Below are positions 32,847-42,359 of a stretch of DNA of 64,000 nt, piece after piece. The notes beneath the pieces are model-generated. The model made no database searches. It saw only the letters and a program-made list of their open reading frames with translations, and had not been told where the DNA came from. A program made the translations under genes and the position numbers. Position 1 is the stretch's first letter; every line of letters starts with the position of its first letter. Source of the stretch: Chloroflexota bacterium (lineage in GTDB: Bacteria > Chloroflexota > Dehalococcoidia > Lucifugimonadales > Lucifugimonadaceae); assembly GCA_013204555.1 (NCBI GenBank), contig JABMNO010000047.1:50881-114880 (forward strand), written 5' to 3'.

Positions 32847-34334
32847 ATGTCGACTCTTACCTCAGTACTTGAACGCGGCCTCCACGACGCCAACGCCATA
32901 GTGATCCCCGGCGGCCCAACGCTGTCATACGCGGCGCTGTCCGCGGAAGTTGAGCGGCTATCGGAGGAGCTAACGGCTCAGGGCGTCGTTCCGGGTCGTG
33001 CGGTATCGATAGTTCTTCCTAACAGCCTTGAATTTGTCACCATATTCCTCGCTGTCGCAAGAACGGGCGCCATCGCAGCGCCTTTGAACTCCGCTTACAC
33101 GCAGGACGAGTTCAACTTCTTCATGGAAGATGCTGGCGCACAGCTCGCGATCATCTCATCCGAGAACGACGCAGCACGCGATGCAGCTGAGGCGCTGGAG
33201 ATTCCACTTCTTACCGCAAATAGCGACGATGCCGGCGAGACGCATATCTTCTTCGGTGGTTCGCAGTTGAGTCAGCGTGTTGCGGCGCATCTACCATCGA
33301 CCGAAGATACGGCGCTCTTCCTGCACACCTCTGGAACGACGAGTCGTCCCAAGGGCGTGCCGCTCACCCACGGTAACCTCGCTGCCTCGCTCAAGAACAT
33401 CCGCAACACCTACGAACTCACTTCCGACGATGTGGCGATGGTGGTGATGCCGCTGTTCCACGTACACGGACTTATTGGGGTCACACTTTCGACCTTCTCA
33501 TCAGGTGGCTCAATCGTCGTGCCAGACCGTTTCAGCGCATCAACCTTCTGGCAGATTCAGGCTGCGACGGGCGCGACCTGGTACTCAGCGGTCCCAACGA
33601 TTCACCAGATCCTTCTGTTGCGGGCCGACGAGGACAATGCTCCGACCCAGAGCTTCAGGTTCATCCGAAGTTGCAGTTCCGCACTCGCACCAAGTGTTTT
33701 CGACCAACTGGAAGCGCGTTTCGGCGCGCCCGTTCTTGAAGCCTACGGAATGACTGAGGCGGCACACCAGATGTCGTCCAGCCCGTTTGACGACCGCCGA
33801 GCCGGGACCGTTGGAAAGGGCACTGGCGTGGATATCGCCATCATGGCTAATGACGGCACTATGCTTCCGGCGGGAGAAATAGGCGAAATCGTCATCAACG
33901 GCCCCAACGTAACCCACGGCTACGCGAACAACCCGGACGCCAACAAGGAAGCGTTCGCCCACGGCTGGTTTCACACCGGCGATCAGGGATCATTGTCCGA
34001 CGATGGCTACCTCAAGCTAACCGGCCGCCTGAAGGAGCTGATCAACCGCGCTGGCGAGAAGATCTCGCCGCTGGAGATCGATGGCATCCTGCTCAAGCAC
34101 CCTGCCGTCAACGAGGCCGTTTGTTTTGCTGCCCCTGATGAGAAGTATGGCGAAGTCGTTCACGCCGCAGTGGTTCTTGGCGCCAGCGCTACCCCTGAAG
34201 AGATCATGGAACACTGTCGGACACAACTGGCAGCGTTCAAAGTACCCGAAGTGATCTATATAGCGGAGAGTCTGCCGCGAACAGCGACCGGGAAGATACA
34301 GCGTCGCCACGTTGCGACAGCCTTCCTGAGCTAG
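32847..34334 (+). CDS. Acyl-CoA synthetase (AMP-forming, ANL superfamily)
   Basis: 495 residues. The AMP-binding motif is LHTSGTTSRPKGVPLTHGN. The A4/A5 blocks are FHVHGLIG and YGMTEAAHQM, and the core A8 motif is YLKLTGRLKELINRAGEKISPLEID. The end carries LPRTATGKIQRR with the catalytic Lys in TGK. It activates a carboxylic acid to acyl-AMP and then to the CoA thioester. It resembles oxalate/medium-chain acid:CoA ligases. The acid is unknown. It precedes the large lipoprotein by 20 bp. Confidence 0.92.
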   Translation: MSTLTSVLERGLHDANAIVIPGGPTLSYAALSAEVERLSEELTAQGVVPGRAVSIVLPNSLEFVTIFLAVARTGAIAAPLNSAYTQDEFNFFMEDAGAQLAIISSENDAARDAAEALEIPLLTANSDDAGETHIFFGGSQLSQRVAAHLPSTEDTALFLHTSGTTSRPKGVPLTHGNLAASLKNIRNTYELTSDDVAMVVMPLFHVHGLIGVTLSTFSSGGSIVVPDRFSASTFWQIQAATGATWYSAVPTIHQILLLRADEDNAPTQSFRFIRSCSSALAPSVFDQLEARFGAPVLEAYGMTEAAHQMSSSPFDDRRAGTVGKGTGVDIAIMANDGTMLPAGEIGEIVINGPNVTHGYANNPDANKEAFAHGWFHTGDQGSLSDDGYLKLTGRLKELINRAGEKISPLEIDGILLKHPAVNEAVCFAAPDEKYGEVVHAAVVLGASATPEEIMEHCRTQLAAFKVPEVIYIAESLPRTATGKIQRRHVATAFLS

Positions 34335-34354
34335 CACAGGGTGGGGGACGCCCT

Positions 34355-37147
34355 ATGTCACGCTTGAAACTGCTTGTTTTGTTTGTGGCGATCAGCGCGA
34401 TTGCTATCGCCTGTAGTGGCGGCTCGGATGAGCCGTCCATCATCGCGACCTTTGGTCCGACTTCCACAGCGGGTCCAGACGCTGAGTCCGGCCTGGCAAC
34501 GGCGGAGCCTGTCAGAACTCCCGACCAACCGACGGCGACATCACAGCTGTCTCAGCCAGATCCCACCGCTACTACGCCTGCGGTTATCGAGATAATCCAA
34601 CCGCCCGCGCTGCCGACTACGCTGACAACGTTCAGGGTCCGGTTGCCGGACAACACTCCTGCCGATCATCCGCCACATATTCGGCTCATGCCGTTCTCCG
34701 ATTTGAGTTGGAATGAGCACCTTCCGTTGCGAGATGTTGGTGGAGGTGTTTGGGAGGCCACTGCCGATCTTCCGGTGGGCGGCATTATCAGGTACCTGTA
34801 TGACATCTGGGATGAGGAAGATTTCTTGTCGATACAGACATCTCGGGAAGCCTTCGCTGAAGGGCGGTTTATCGAGAATCGACTCTTGCTCGTTGATCCG
34901 AGTCATCCGATCAATACCGACGTTGTGGCCATATGGACCGATCTTCCAGCTGTCGTCGATGGCGCCCCTCTGATTGGAACTGTGGTGGATGCGGACACGG
35001 GTGAGGCGGTTGTGGATGCCAATGTTTCAGCTGGGGGAGTGCACATTGCCACTGATGTGAATGGTCGATTCGAGTTTCCTCCGCTTCCGTTTGGCGAGCA
35101 ACGGATAACAGTTCATACCAATCTGGGCGACTATCGCGCGAAGAGCACATCACACGCTCACAGTCTGGGTAGCGAGGGGCCTGTCATCACCGTCAGTCGT
35201 GCAGCGCTGTCCCCCGTCACATTTATGGCCAATCTTCCTGAAACCACGCCACCAGACGCGGCAGTGAGACTGACGGGTGGCGTGTACCAGTTGGGCGGAC
35301 GGCACTACACCTATCCGGGCGGGCCCGAGGATCTGATGACGCCGTTCATGAACCGTCAGGCCAACGGCACCGCAACATTGACGGTCGATCTGTACGAGGG
35401 CACTTATGTGCAGTATCGCTACTCGATATCTACCGTGTATCACGGCCTTGAGTTGGACGAGAACAACAGGGACGTTTTCCGGGCTTTCGTGGTTCCTCCT
35501 TCAGCAGGCTCCCCGCATGTCCGGAATGAGGATGTGAACCGCTGGTTCAACACTGATTTCGTACGAATTGAAATTCGGGCGACCACGCCGGTCGATACGC
35601 CGGTTGATACACCTCTCGCCATTGACATCGGCCCCACTCAGTGGATGCAGCGGGTCAGCGATCACGAGTGGGTCTTCTACTCCCACCAGGTGCCCAATTC
35701 AGACTTCGGGTACTCGTACGTTCTGGGCGGCAGTCCGCTTGGATTTGATGCATCACCGGGAGTTGGCGAGAACGGGCGTCGTGAATTGGTGCTTGGCGAG
35801 AGCGACGTCACGGTGAACGATGTTATATCCACCTGGCAGTACCAGCCGGACACCAGCAGTGCGGCCCGCGGCGGGACAATCACAATTAATTTTGAAGTCG
35901 CGGCGCCAGCGAATACACCGGCTGGCTCAAAGATTCGGCTACTTGGGAATCGTCCTGCCATCGGCGCCGATTCGATATTGAGCCCGGTAGCCGGCAGCGA
36001 CACGATCTACCGTGGCAGTGTGGAATTCGGGCACGATGGAGCGCTGACGTACTGGTTTGATCGCGGTGTCGCAGGAACCGAATCAAGTGAGCGATTCAGT
36101 GTGGATACTAACTACGACAGTCAGGTACTCCGGTCGTGGGTCTCCTCGTGGGTTGACGTTCCCAATCCGTCGCGTGATCAGGTGTCGGATGAGTACATAA
36201 CCGGGATGTATCTGCCAGATCTATGGTCACCCGATTTCCTTGCAAATTCACATTCTACGTTCGGGCGAATCGCTTCTATGAACGGAGGATGGGTGGCACT
36301 GTCATCCGTCTGGAGCTATGGTCAGATCGATCCATTGCCCGTGATCGAGTCAAGGGCAATCTTCGCCAGTACGGTGCGCACGCCTCGAGAGGACATCATT
36401 AGCCAGGCGGCGATCGCTCGGGAACTGGGCCTGCACGTTTTCCTCGCGCCGCAATTCAACATGGAAATGTCGCCGGGTGGGCTTGATGCGTTGAGCGGTG
36501 AGAAGGGTGTCGAGTGGTGGAACGCGTGGCTGGGCGAGGCCGAGAAGCTGTGGTTGTGGAATGCGCAGGTGGCGGAAGAGATCGACGCCGAATTGCTGAT
36601 GTTGCCCGGATATGTATTTCACGTATTTGCCCCACCGGGGTTTCATGAGAGTGAACAGGCTTTCATGGAGTTCGATCAGAAGGTGGGCGAGCTGATCGAT
36701 AGGGTTCGAGAGGTCTACTCAGGCAAGATTCTGATGAGTGGAAGTGTGTTAGAGCACACATTCCAGGACAAGGTGGACTTCATTGGGATCACCACGTTCG
36801 ATACCGGTCATCCTGACCTTCCGAACGGAACACCGGCGAGCGAATGGGCCGCCGCCTATGACGAGATATTCGTTGAACGGTTGGACCCGAAGTTCGACAG
36901 ATGGGGTAAGCCCGTTGTGTTCTACACCATCCATCTGGATGCGAAGTTCCCGGAGGTTGTCCCGGTGGATACGCAGGCTGAGATGCTTGAGGGAATATTC
37001 AGAGCGATTGAGGATCGTCCGCACGTGGCAGGGACATTCTCATGGGCGTATTCGATGATCGATGCGCCTCTTGCGGAGGGTGACGGCGTGCGCGGCAAAA
37101 TCACGGAAGCTGTATTGGCGAAGTGGTATTCGCGGCTTACGGAGTAG
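34355..37147 (+). CDS. Large multidomain lipoprotein with C-terminal TIM-barrel (GH113-like) domain
   Basis: 930 residues. Lipobox-like AIAC at Cys20, then a Thr/Pro/Gln-rich linker to about residue 85. Then two or three beta-rich modules resembling carbohydrate-binding folds, with a CarboxypepD_reg-like module (GTVVDADTGEAVVDANVSAG, VNGRFEFPPLPFG) around 205-265 and two repeated FMANLPETTPPDAAVRL / FEVAAPANTPAGSKIRLLGN modules. From about 620 a TIM-barrel-like region: YLPDLWSPDFLANSH, REDIISQAAIARELGL, LAPQFNMEM, IDFIGITTFDTG-type (here VDFIGITTFDTG) and PVVFYTIHLDAKFP, resembling GH113-type mannanase folds. Catalytic residues are not certain. It is probably surface-anchored and acts on polysaccharide. 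Confidence 0.7.
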   Translation: MSRLKLLVLFVAISAIAIACSGGSDEPSIIATFGPTSTAGPDAESGLATAEPVRTPDQPTATSQLSQPDPTATTPAVIEIIQPPALPTTLTTFRVRLPDNTPADHPPHIRLMPFSDLSWNEHLPLRDVGGGVWEATADLPVGGIIRYLYDIWDEEDFLSIQTSREAFAEGRFIENRLLLVDPSHPINTDVVAIWTDLPAVVDGAPLIGTVVDADTGEAVVDANVSAGGVHIATDVNGRFEFPPLPFGEQRITVHTNLGDYRAKSTSHAHSLGSEGPVITVSRAALSPVTFMANLPETTPPDAAVRLTGGVYQLGGRHYTYPGGPEDLMTPFMNRQANGTATLTVDLYEGTYVQYRYSISTVYHGLELDENNRDVFRAFVVPPSAGSPHVRNEDVNRWFNTDFVRIEIRATTPVDTPVDTPLAIDIGPTQWMQRVSDHEWVFYSHQVPNSDFGYSYVLGGSPLGFDASPGVGENGRRELVLGESDVTVNDVISTWQYQPDTSSAARGGTITINFEVAAPANTPAGSKIRLLGNRPAIGADSILSPVAGSDTIYRGSVEFGHDGALTYWFDRGVAGTESSERFSVDTNYDSQVLRSWVSSWVDVPNPSRDQVSDEYITGMYLPDLWSPDFLANSHSTFGRIASMNGGWVALSSVWSYGQIDPLPVIESRAIFASTVRTPREDIISQAAIARELGLHVFLAPQFNMEMSPGGLDALSGEKGVEWWNAWLGEAEKLWLWNAQVAEEIDAELLMLPGYVFHVFAPPGFHESEQAFMEFDQKVGELIDRVREVYSGKILMSGSVLEHTFQDKVDFIGITTFDTGHPDLPNGTPASEWAAAYDEIFVERLDPKFDRWGKPVVFYTIHLDAKFPEVVPVDTQAEMLEGIFRAIEDRPHVAGTFSWAYSMIDAPLAEGDGVRGKITEAVLAKWYSRLTE

Positions 37148-37254
37148 GGGCGGCTGCGGTAGTTGCGCCCCGGGTTGCGTCCGCGGGAATGTAATGTTTG
37201 CGACGTCAGGGTGCAGCTACCGCAGACACCCCTACGATGTTGGCACCGCGCCGA

Positions 37255-38076
37255 TCAGTCCCGCACCGCCTGAACCGTGAACATCAATGGGGCGAACTCA
37301 GGCCGCTTGGCATAGTGCCACCAGCCATCTTCTCTTCGTGAGAGTGGCTGACCAGTTGGGAACACGCCAAACTGGAACTCCTGCAACATCGTGAGCCGTA
37401 GTCCTGAGCTGATCACTCCCGTGACCACATCCGAGAGAGAGTGCTGCCACTGGTAAGTGGTCGAGTGAGCGATCTTCCCTTCACCAGTCACGTAGCTGTC
37501 CTCGCTGACCTTCATCTCCGGCTCTTTCGTACCGAAGTAGTCGGATGCGATTAGCAACTCGTCGCTGTCCGACGGTATATTCAGCGTCATCGCAAACGGA
37601 TGATGCTCTGTCAGATGGAACAGGCCACCTGGTTTCAGCAGGCTACTGGCCACGCCACCCAGCCTCACCATGTCCGGTAGCCAGTTCAGCACGCCAAACG
37701 ACATGTAGACGATGTCAAATTCACCTTCTACCGCTTCCCTGGCCGAGTACACGTCCGATTGCACGAACTCAGCGTCAACCTCGGCCCTGCTGGCAGCATC
37801 CCGTGCCACCTCGATTGATTCGCCCGAGAAGTCGAGACCAGTTACCTCAGCGCCAAGACGCGCAAACGAAAGAGTATCCAGTCCAAGATGGCACATGAGA
37901 TGAATTACTCGCTTGCCAGAGAGATCAGGCAGTCGCTCACCATCAAACCGCGCAGTACGCGAGATCATCGACGGGTCTGCCACGAAGGCATCGACGTTGT
38001 ACGCCTGTTTCGACGAAAGGTGCACAGGAACGCGATCGTCCCAGTTGGCGCGGTTAGTCGAGATGTAATCATCCAT
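37255..38076 (-). CDS. Class I SAM-dependent methyltransferase
   Basis: 273 residues. Motif I region RVIHLMCHLGLDTLSFARLGAEV, with CHLGLD replacing the usual GCGTG, then TGLDFSGESIEVA (acidic loop residue), YMSFGVLNWLPDM (motif IV-like). It resembles Methyltransf_11/UbiE-like enzymes that act on small molecules. The substrate is unknown. The N-terminal 45 residues (DDYISTNRANWDDRVPVHL) are a common lead-in of this subfamily. Confidence 0.85.
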   Translation of the reverse strand: MDDYISTNRANWDDRVPVHLSSKQAYNVDAFVADPSMISRTARFDGERLPDLSGKRVIHLMCHLGLDTLSFARLGAEVTGLDFSGESIEVARDAASRAEVDAEFVQSDVYSAREAVEGEFDIVYMSFGVLNWLPDMVRLGGVASSLLKPGGLFHLTEHHPFAMTLNIPSDSDELLIASDYFGTKEPEMKVSEDSYVTGEGKIAHSTTYQWQHSLSDVVTGVISSGLRLTMLQEFQFGVFPTGQPLSRREDGWWHYAKRPEFAPLMFTVQAVRD

Positions 38077-38304
38077 TGCGTGGACGATTATGGAGCATCA
38101 GAGGGGAATCGCAAACGTGGTGGTGTTAGCGGTGGATGTGCCCGCGGATGTGGGCAACACGATAAATCGAATTCACGCCTACACGGTAGCTGTGGGGCTT
38201 GCCCCGCCCTTCCGACGCAGTGTAGCGCGCTATTCTGCAAAACACGCGCAACCCCGGAGCGGGACTTAGACACGCCGCTACCGGAGAAGGGGAGGCATCA
38301 CAAT

Positions 38305-38353
38305 CGTCGTTCCGGAATCGGAGGCTTCGCGGAGATGTCCGGAATCCAGGCAC
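38305..38353. repeat. Interrupted family A palindrome
   Basis: CGTCGTTCCGG, then about 23 bp (AATCGGAGGCTTCGCGGAGA and a few more), then CCGGAATCCAGGCAC. The two halves of the element are separated by an insert that differs from the one at 26316. Confidence 0.55.
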
Positions 38354-38439
38354 ACAGGCGTTGGAAAGCCGTACGACGCTACTCGATGCGAAGGCGACGG
38401 GGTGTTGCGTATTGGGCGTGTTCTGACTTCAAATGTGTG

Positions 38440-38472
38440 CGTGTCTGGATTCCGGCTTACGCCGGAAAGACG
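38440..38472. repeat. 33-bp palindromic repeat (family A), reverse copy
   Basis: CGTGTCTGGATTCCGGC, TTAC, GCCGGAAAGACG. The stem is kept; one base differs from the consensus in the left part. Confidence 0.85.
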
Positions 38473-38535
38473 TACACGGTTGCGTGGTTGATCGGGGCGT
38501 GAAGAGCGGGTCTTAGAACCGCCGCTACCATTCGA

Positions 38536-39624
38536 TCAACCGCCGTGGTTCATGGAAATCAGCCATGCGGCCAGGCCAAGATACGCCACGATGCCGATCA
38601 TCTCAGTCATGGTGGTGACCACTACGGCTGATGATGCTGCGGGGTCTATCTTGAGAGTCTTCATCGATAGCGGGACGGCTACGCCTCCAAGTGCGGCGAC
38701 CATCAGGTTGATCAGCATTGATGAGCCCACGACCAGGCCCAACACGAAACTATCCTGCCAGACCCACACCAGCAGCATCAGGATCAGGGCAATTGACGAG
38801 CCCTGAAGTACGGCCAGTGCACCTTCTTTGAGGAGTAGTGCACGGCTGTCACGTTCATCAACTTCTTGAAGGGCGATTGCTCGGACAACCATCGTTACCG
38901 TCTGGGTACCGGCGATGCCCGCCTGGCCGACGACAACTGGAATGAATATTGCCAGCATCGCCGCACCCTCGATGGTCGACTCAAACAGGCTAACGATGAA
39001 TCCGGCCATCAGAACGGTTGCAAGGTTGATCAGTAGCCATGGAAACCGGCTACGTACCGAGTTCCAGAACGGTCCGAGCGCCTGGTCTTCGCCACCAAGC
39101 CCGAATAGCTTCACGACGTCCTGGGCCGCGCGCATTTCTGCGACGCGGCCCATATCTTCGGTAGCTATTGCACCGATGAGGACGCCCTGATCGTCGATTA
39201 CTGGAAGGCTTGCCAGATCGTGTTCCGCCATAATCCGGGCACAGTTCTCATAACTGTCGTTCCAGATAACGGCCACGGGCTCGCCATCCAGAGCCTCTCT
39301 GAGCATTGCGTACGGGGGCGCAAACATTAGCTCCGGGAGACTCAGGCTGCCTACGAGGGAGTTGTCCGCCCCCACTACGTAGATACGGGAAATATCAGGG
39401 GCACGGGAACTGCGATCGCTGATCTCAGCAATAGTGTCAGCGACCGATTGGGAATCGAGGAACGATGAGACCTCCAGAGTCATCAGCCCTGCAGCCGTAT
39501 CTTCCGGGTACAGCAGCATCCCACCCACCGTTTTGAGTGAGCGAGGACCCTCTATGTCTTCAAAATCCTCGTAGCGATCTCTGCCCCTGAGATCGCCGCC
39601 AGGGAGTCGTTCTGTTGTTATCAC
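38536..39624 (-). CDS. MgtE-family magnesium transporter lacking most of the N domain
   Basis: 362 residues from a GTG at 39624 (a longer frame starts at 39690; neither has a clear ribosome site). It has the linker LLYPEDTAAGLMTLE, two CBS motifs (RIYVVGADNSLVGSLSLPEL and LASLPVIDDQGVLIGAIATED) and then about five membrane helices of the MgtE pore (WLLINLATVLMAGFIVSLFE, PVVVGQAGIAGTQTVTMVVR, and others). Typical MgtE is about 450 residues with an N domain that caps the CBS dimer and senses Mg2+. That domain is absent here, so gating may differ. Confidence 0.85.
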   Translation of the reverse strand: MITTERLPGGDLRGRDRYEDFEDIEGPRSLKTVGGMLLYPEDTAAGLMTLEVSSFLDSQSVADTIAEISDRSSRAPDISRIYVVGADNSLVGSLSLPELMFAPPYAMLREALDGEPVAVIWNDSYENCARIMAEHDLASLPVIDDQGVLIGAIATEDMGRVAEMRAAQDVVKLFGLGGEDQALGPFWNSVRSRFPWLLINLATVLMAGFIVSLFESTIEGAAMLAIFIPVVVGQAGIAGTQTVTMVVRAIALQEVDERDSRALLLKEGALAVLQGSSIALILMLLVWVWQDSFVLGLVVGSSMLINLMVAALGGVAVPLSMKTLKIDPAASSAVVVTTMTEMIGIVAYLGLAAWLISMNHGG

Positions 39625-40133
39625 GCTTGTTTTTCTGCACGTCTGGTCGGCCGCGCCACACATCTGTGCTACCCGCGAATACGGGCACAATCGTAGATAG
39701 GAATTGGTGTCGAAAGTGACCTGGAAGACTCTGTTGAGCCAACTGGTTATCTCTCTCGGACGTCATCACTCGCCAACGACAATCTCATCGATAGCACGCG
39801 TCACGCCAACTGGCGGCACGAACCATTGCCACCGGTAGCACGGCGCGCCCCAAAAGGTGGGGCGCGCCGTTCCAACCGCTAGCGCGCCATCCTATTGGCA
39901 GCAAGTGCCATCCAAAACGGCAACGAAGGCCATCCTGAGTCTGTCGAAGGGCGGCAAGGCCGTCCAACCCCCATCATCGTCACATCAAGCGAATTCGACG
40001 GGTACGCGGACGGACATCCGAGCGCCTGAATCTTTCGCCGACAACGATCCTATAAACAGACGTGGCTCAAACGCCCGATGCGGGCATGGCGCGTTTCACC
40101 CAGTTGCGACAAAGGGACCGTGTGAAGCAGGAT
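39625..40133. other. Intergenic region with a strong hairpin
   Basis: No gene supported in about 510 bp. It contains the 12-bp-stem hairpin described at 39840-39870 and a repeat with CCTGAGTCTGTCGAAGGGC (about 39934). Confidence 0.55.
39840..39870. terminator. Strong hairpin (12-bp stem, 7-nt loop)
   Basis: ACGGCGCGCCCC (39840-39851), loop AAAAGGT and GGGGCGCGCCGT (39859-39870) pair perfectly. No T-tract follows on either strand. It lies between the minus-strand GGT stop at 40134 and the MgtE start, so it could end GGT transcription or be a repeat copy. Confidence 0.5.
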
Positions 40134-41876
40134 TTACCGCCCGATGGCGTAGCTTTCCCGTCGCACGTCTGCTCCTGCGGCTAGCATGCCGTCCTTGTGG
40201 TTCACTGTGATGGCGCAGGCGGCGCCGGTGCCAGCGTCACGAGGTTGTAACCACTCGATCTTGTGGCCTCTTCGTTCCAGAACTCCGCCGACCTCTTCGC
40301 CGATCATGCCCTCAAGTTTCAGCACTCCCTCAGGGTAGTTGTGCGGCCAGAACGAGTTCGGGTAGTTGAGCGACTGGAACCGCGGCGCTTCAACCGCTTC
40401 CTGTGCGTTCATGCCGAAGGCAGCGATGTTGAGGAATACTTGCAGCATCGTTTGCGGCTGCGCGTCTCCTCCCGGCGTGCCAAATGGCATCAGCAGTTCA
40501 CCATCCTTGAAGGCGATGGCCGGGTTTGGCGTGAGGCGAGGTCGCTTGCCCGGCTCGAGACGCGATGGGTGGCCGGCTTCGAGCCAGTTCTGTGAGCCTC
40601 TCCCAGATGGCGTGAAGCCGAGACCGGAGATTATCGGCGCCCCGCTGAGTGTGTCGCTGGGTGTTGCCGAGAAGGCGTTGCCCCAGCGGTCGACTACGCA
40701 GACGTAGCTTGTGTCCGGTTCGGTTCCAGCGGATATGGGGTCGGGGCGGCGATAGGCGTATCCGGCGGGAGCCGAACGGCCTTCAAACTTCCAGGGATCA
40801 CCCGCCGGTGGCATCCGGCTGAACGCGGTGGCCATATTGAGTTGTTGACGGCGCTCAGCGGTGTATTCGGTGCTGAGCAGGCCATCCATCGGAACATCGA
40901 CCATGTCCGGGTCGCCGAAGAACGCGTCGCGGTCGGCGAACGCGAGATCAAGCGATTCAACAAGCAGATGAATGTAGTCAGGCGTGTTGTGGCCCAGCGC
41001 GACTAGATCATCATTCTGGAGCGTCTGCACCGCCTGTGAGAGGGTTGGACCCTGCGTCCACGGGCCGCAGGCGTATACCTCGTACTCGTTGAAGTCGCCG
41101 ATTACCGGGCTCTCGTGGCCGATCTTGAAGTCGGCCATATCATCCATAGACAGGAACCCGCCACCGTCCTGGACAAAGTCGACGATCTCCTGTCCGATCT
41201 CACCCGTGTAGAAGAACTCTCGCACCGCGGCGATCGCACCCTCACGTCCCCGGCCAGACGCCGATTTCTCGACATCCACCATCCGTTCAAACGTGTGTGC
41301 GAGCGCGCCTTGAACCAGCATCTCGCCAAACTGGATCTTTCGGCCGTTAGGAGCGAATATCTCGGCTGATGAGGGCCACAGTGCGAACTGCTCGTCCAAC
41401 TCTTCCAACGACTTCGCTCCGGTGAAGTGCATCGGGAACCCATCTCGTGCAAGTTCCAACGACGGCGTAACTACCTGCTCAAACGTCATCGTGCCGTGCT
41501 CTTCCAGCGCGGTCAGCCAGGCTCCTGCGGCGGCGGGTGTTACGACGCGCTCAACGCCAATAGGAATCTCACCGCCTCGGTTGTCGATGAAGTGTTCAGC
41601 GGACGCCGTTTTCGGCCATCTGCCAAGACCGCTCAGAGTAGAGACACTCTTGCCGGCTTTCTCGTAAATCATGATTGGCGCCACGCCACCAAAACTTGTC
41701 ATGTCAGGCAACAGAGTGTTTATGGCGATCCCCGCCGCTACGCCAGCATCGGTCGCATTGCCACCCTGCTCAAGGATTCGATAACCAGCGGCGCTGGCGA
41801 GATAGTGTCCAGATGACACCGCGTGCGTCTTGCCCATGATGGGTGGGCGCTGAGTTCCCGTTCTAGTTGCGACCAT
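40134..41876 (-). CDS. Gamma-glutamyltransferase family protein
   Basis: 580 residues from the ATG at 41876, with GGGGAGAG upstream; the frame is open to 42053 but that part looks like repeat DNA. GGNATDAGVAAGIAINTL and TSFGGVAPIMIYE are typical N-terminal blocks. The autocleavage Thr is expected in PDTSYVCVVDRWGNAFSAT (Thr before SYVCVVD). GDAQPQTMLQVFLNI and AVEAPRF close the small subunit. It hydrolyses or transfers gamma-glutamyl groups from glutathione-like substrates; family members also include acylases. No signal peptide is seen, unlike many GGTs. Confidence 0.88.
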   Translation of the reverse strand: MVATRTGTQRPPIMGKTHAVSSGHYLASAAGYRILEQGGNATDAGVAAGIAINTLLPDMTSFGGVAPIMIYEKAGKSVSTLSGLGRWPKTASAEHFIDNRGGEIPIGVERVVTPAAAGAWLTALEEHGTMTFEQVVTPSLELARDGFPMHFTGAKSLEELDEQFALWPSSAEIFAPNGRKIQFGEMLVQGALAHTFERMVDVEKSASGRGREGAIAAVREFFYTGEIGQEIVDFVQDGGGFLSMDDMADFKIGHESPVIGDFNEYEVYACGPWTQGPTLSQAVQTLQNDDLVALGHNTPDYIHLLVESLDLAFADRDAFFGDPDMVDVPMDGLLSTEYTAERRQQLNMATAFSRMPPAGDPWKFEGRSAPAGYAYRRPDPISAGTEPDTSYVCVVDRWGNAFSATPSDTLSGAPIISGLGFTPSGRGSQNWLEAGHPSRLEPGKRPRLTPNPAIAFKDGELLMPFGTPGGDAQPQTMLQVFLNIAAFGMNAQEAVEAPRFQSLNYPNSFWPHNYPEGVLKLEGMIGEEVGGVLERRGHKIEWLQPRDAGTGAACAITVNHKDGMLAAGADVRRESYAIGR

Positions 41877-42359
41877 GATTCCGTCTCTCCCCAAAATCGG
41901 TGCGAATGTGAGGCGGAAGTTACCACGTTTGTGGTTTCGCACAAAGCAGGGCCGCATGACGCATGCCTTCTTTCCTCCCGCGGCAATAGAGAGAAAGAAA
42001 AAGTATCCTGAGGCCCTCGAAGGACACTTTTCCGGCAGACGCGCTGCCACCATGACAATCGCTGCTCTGGATGCTTCAGGGTCGAGTAGGCGCGAGTCCG
42101 CCTGTTGATCGAACCTGACCGGCGTTATCTGTTGAAATCCCGAGGCCCGAAGCGGCCGCAGAATCTCTGTGATGATTGCGTTGAGAGAGACGTGATGACT
42201 ATGGGAGTCACAACCTGACGGCAGCGATCTACCAGACGGTGACGCATCACATAAGCCTGGTCATGGGTTTCAAAGTGCCCGTGCGGCATGCACTGCCCGC
42301 ATGGCAGGTACTTTATACTCGGCGTCACGAATGCGACCTTTTTGTGACGGGATATCCCA
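41877..42359. repeat. Divergent intergenic region with a CCTGAGGCCCTCGAAGG repeat
   Basis: About 480 bp between the divergent GGT and aminotransferase genes. A TATCCTGAGGCCCTCGAAGG element lies at about 42004, the same family as the insert at 26316. Nothing else is recognised, but promoters for both genes must lie here. Confidence 0.55.

Larger units (their letters stand above)
38077..38535. repeat. Intergenic region with family A and other palindromic repeats
   Basis: No gene supported in about 460 bp. It holds the interrupted family A copy at 38305-38353, an intact reverse copy at 38440-38472, GTAGCTGTGGGGCTTGCCCC (about 38183) and two related GAGCGGGACTTAGAC / GCCGCTACC elements (about 38263 and 38504). 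Confidence 0.65.

Noticed and set aside
40134..42053. Longer N-terminus for the gamma-glutamyltransferase
   Set aside because: The extra 59 residues read through a CCTGAGGCCCTCGAAGG repeat, and GGGGAGAG marks the ATG at 41876 as the start.
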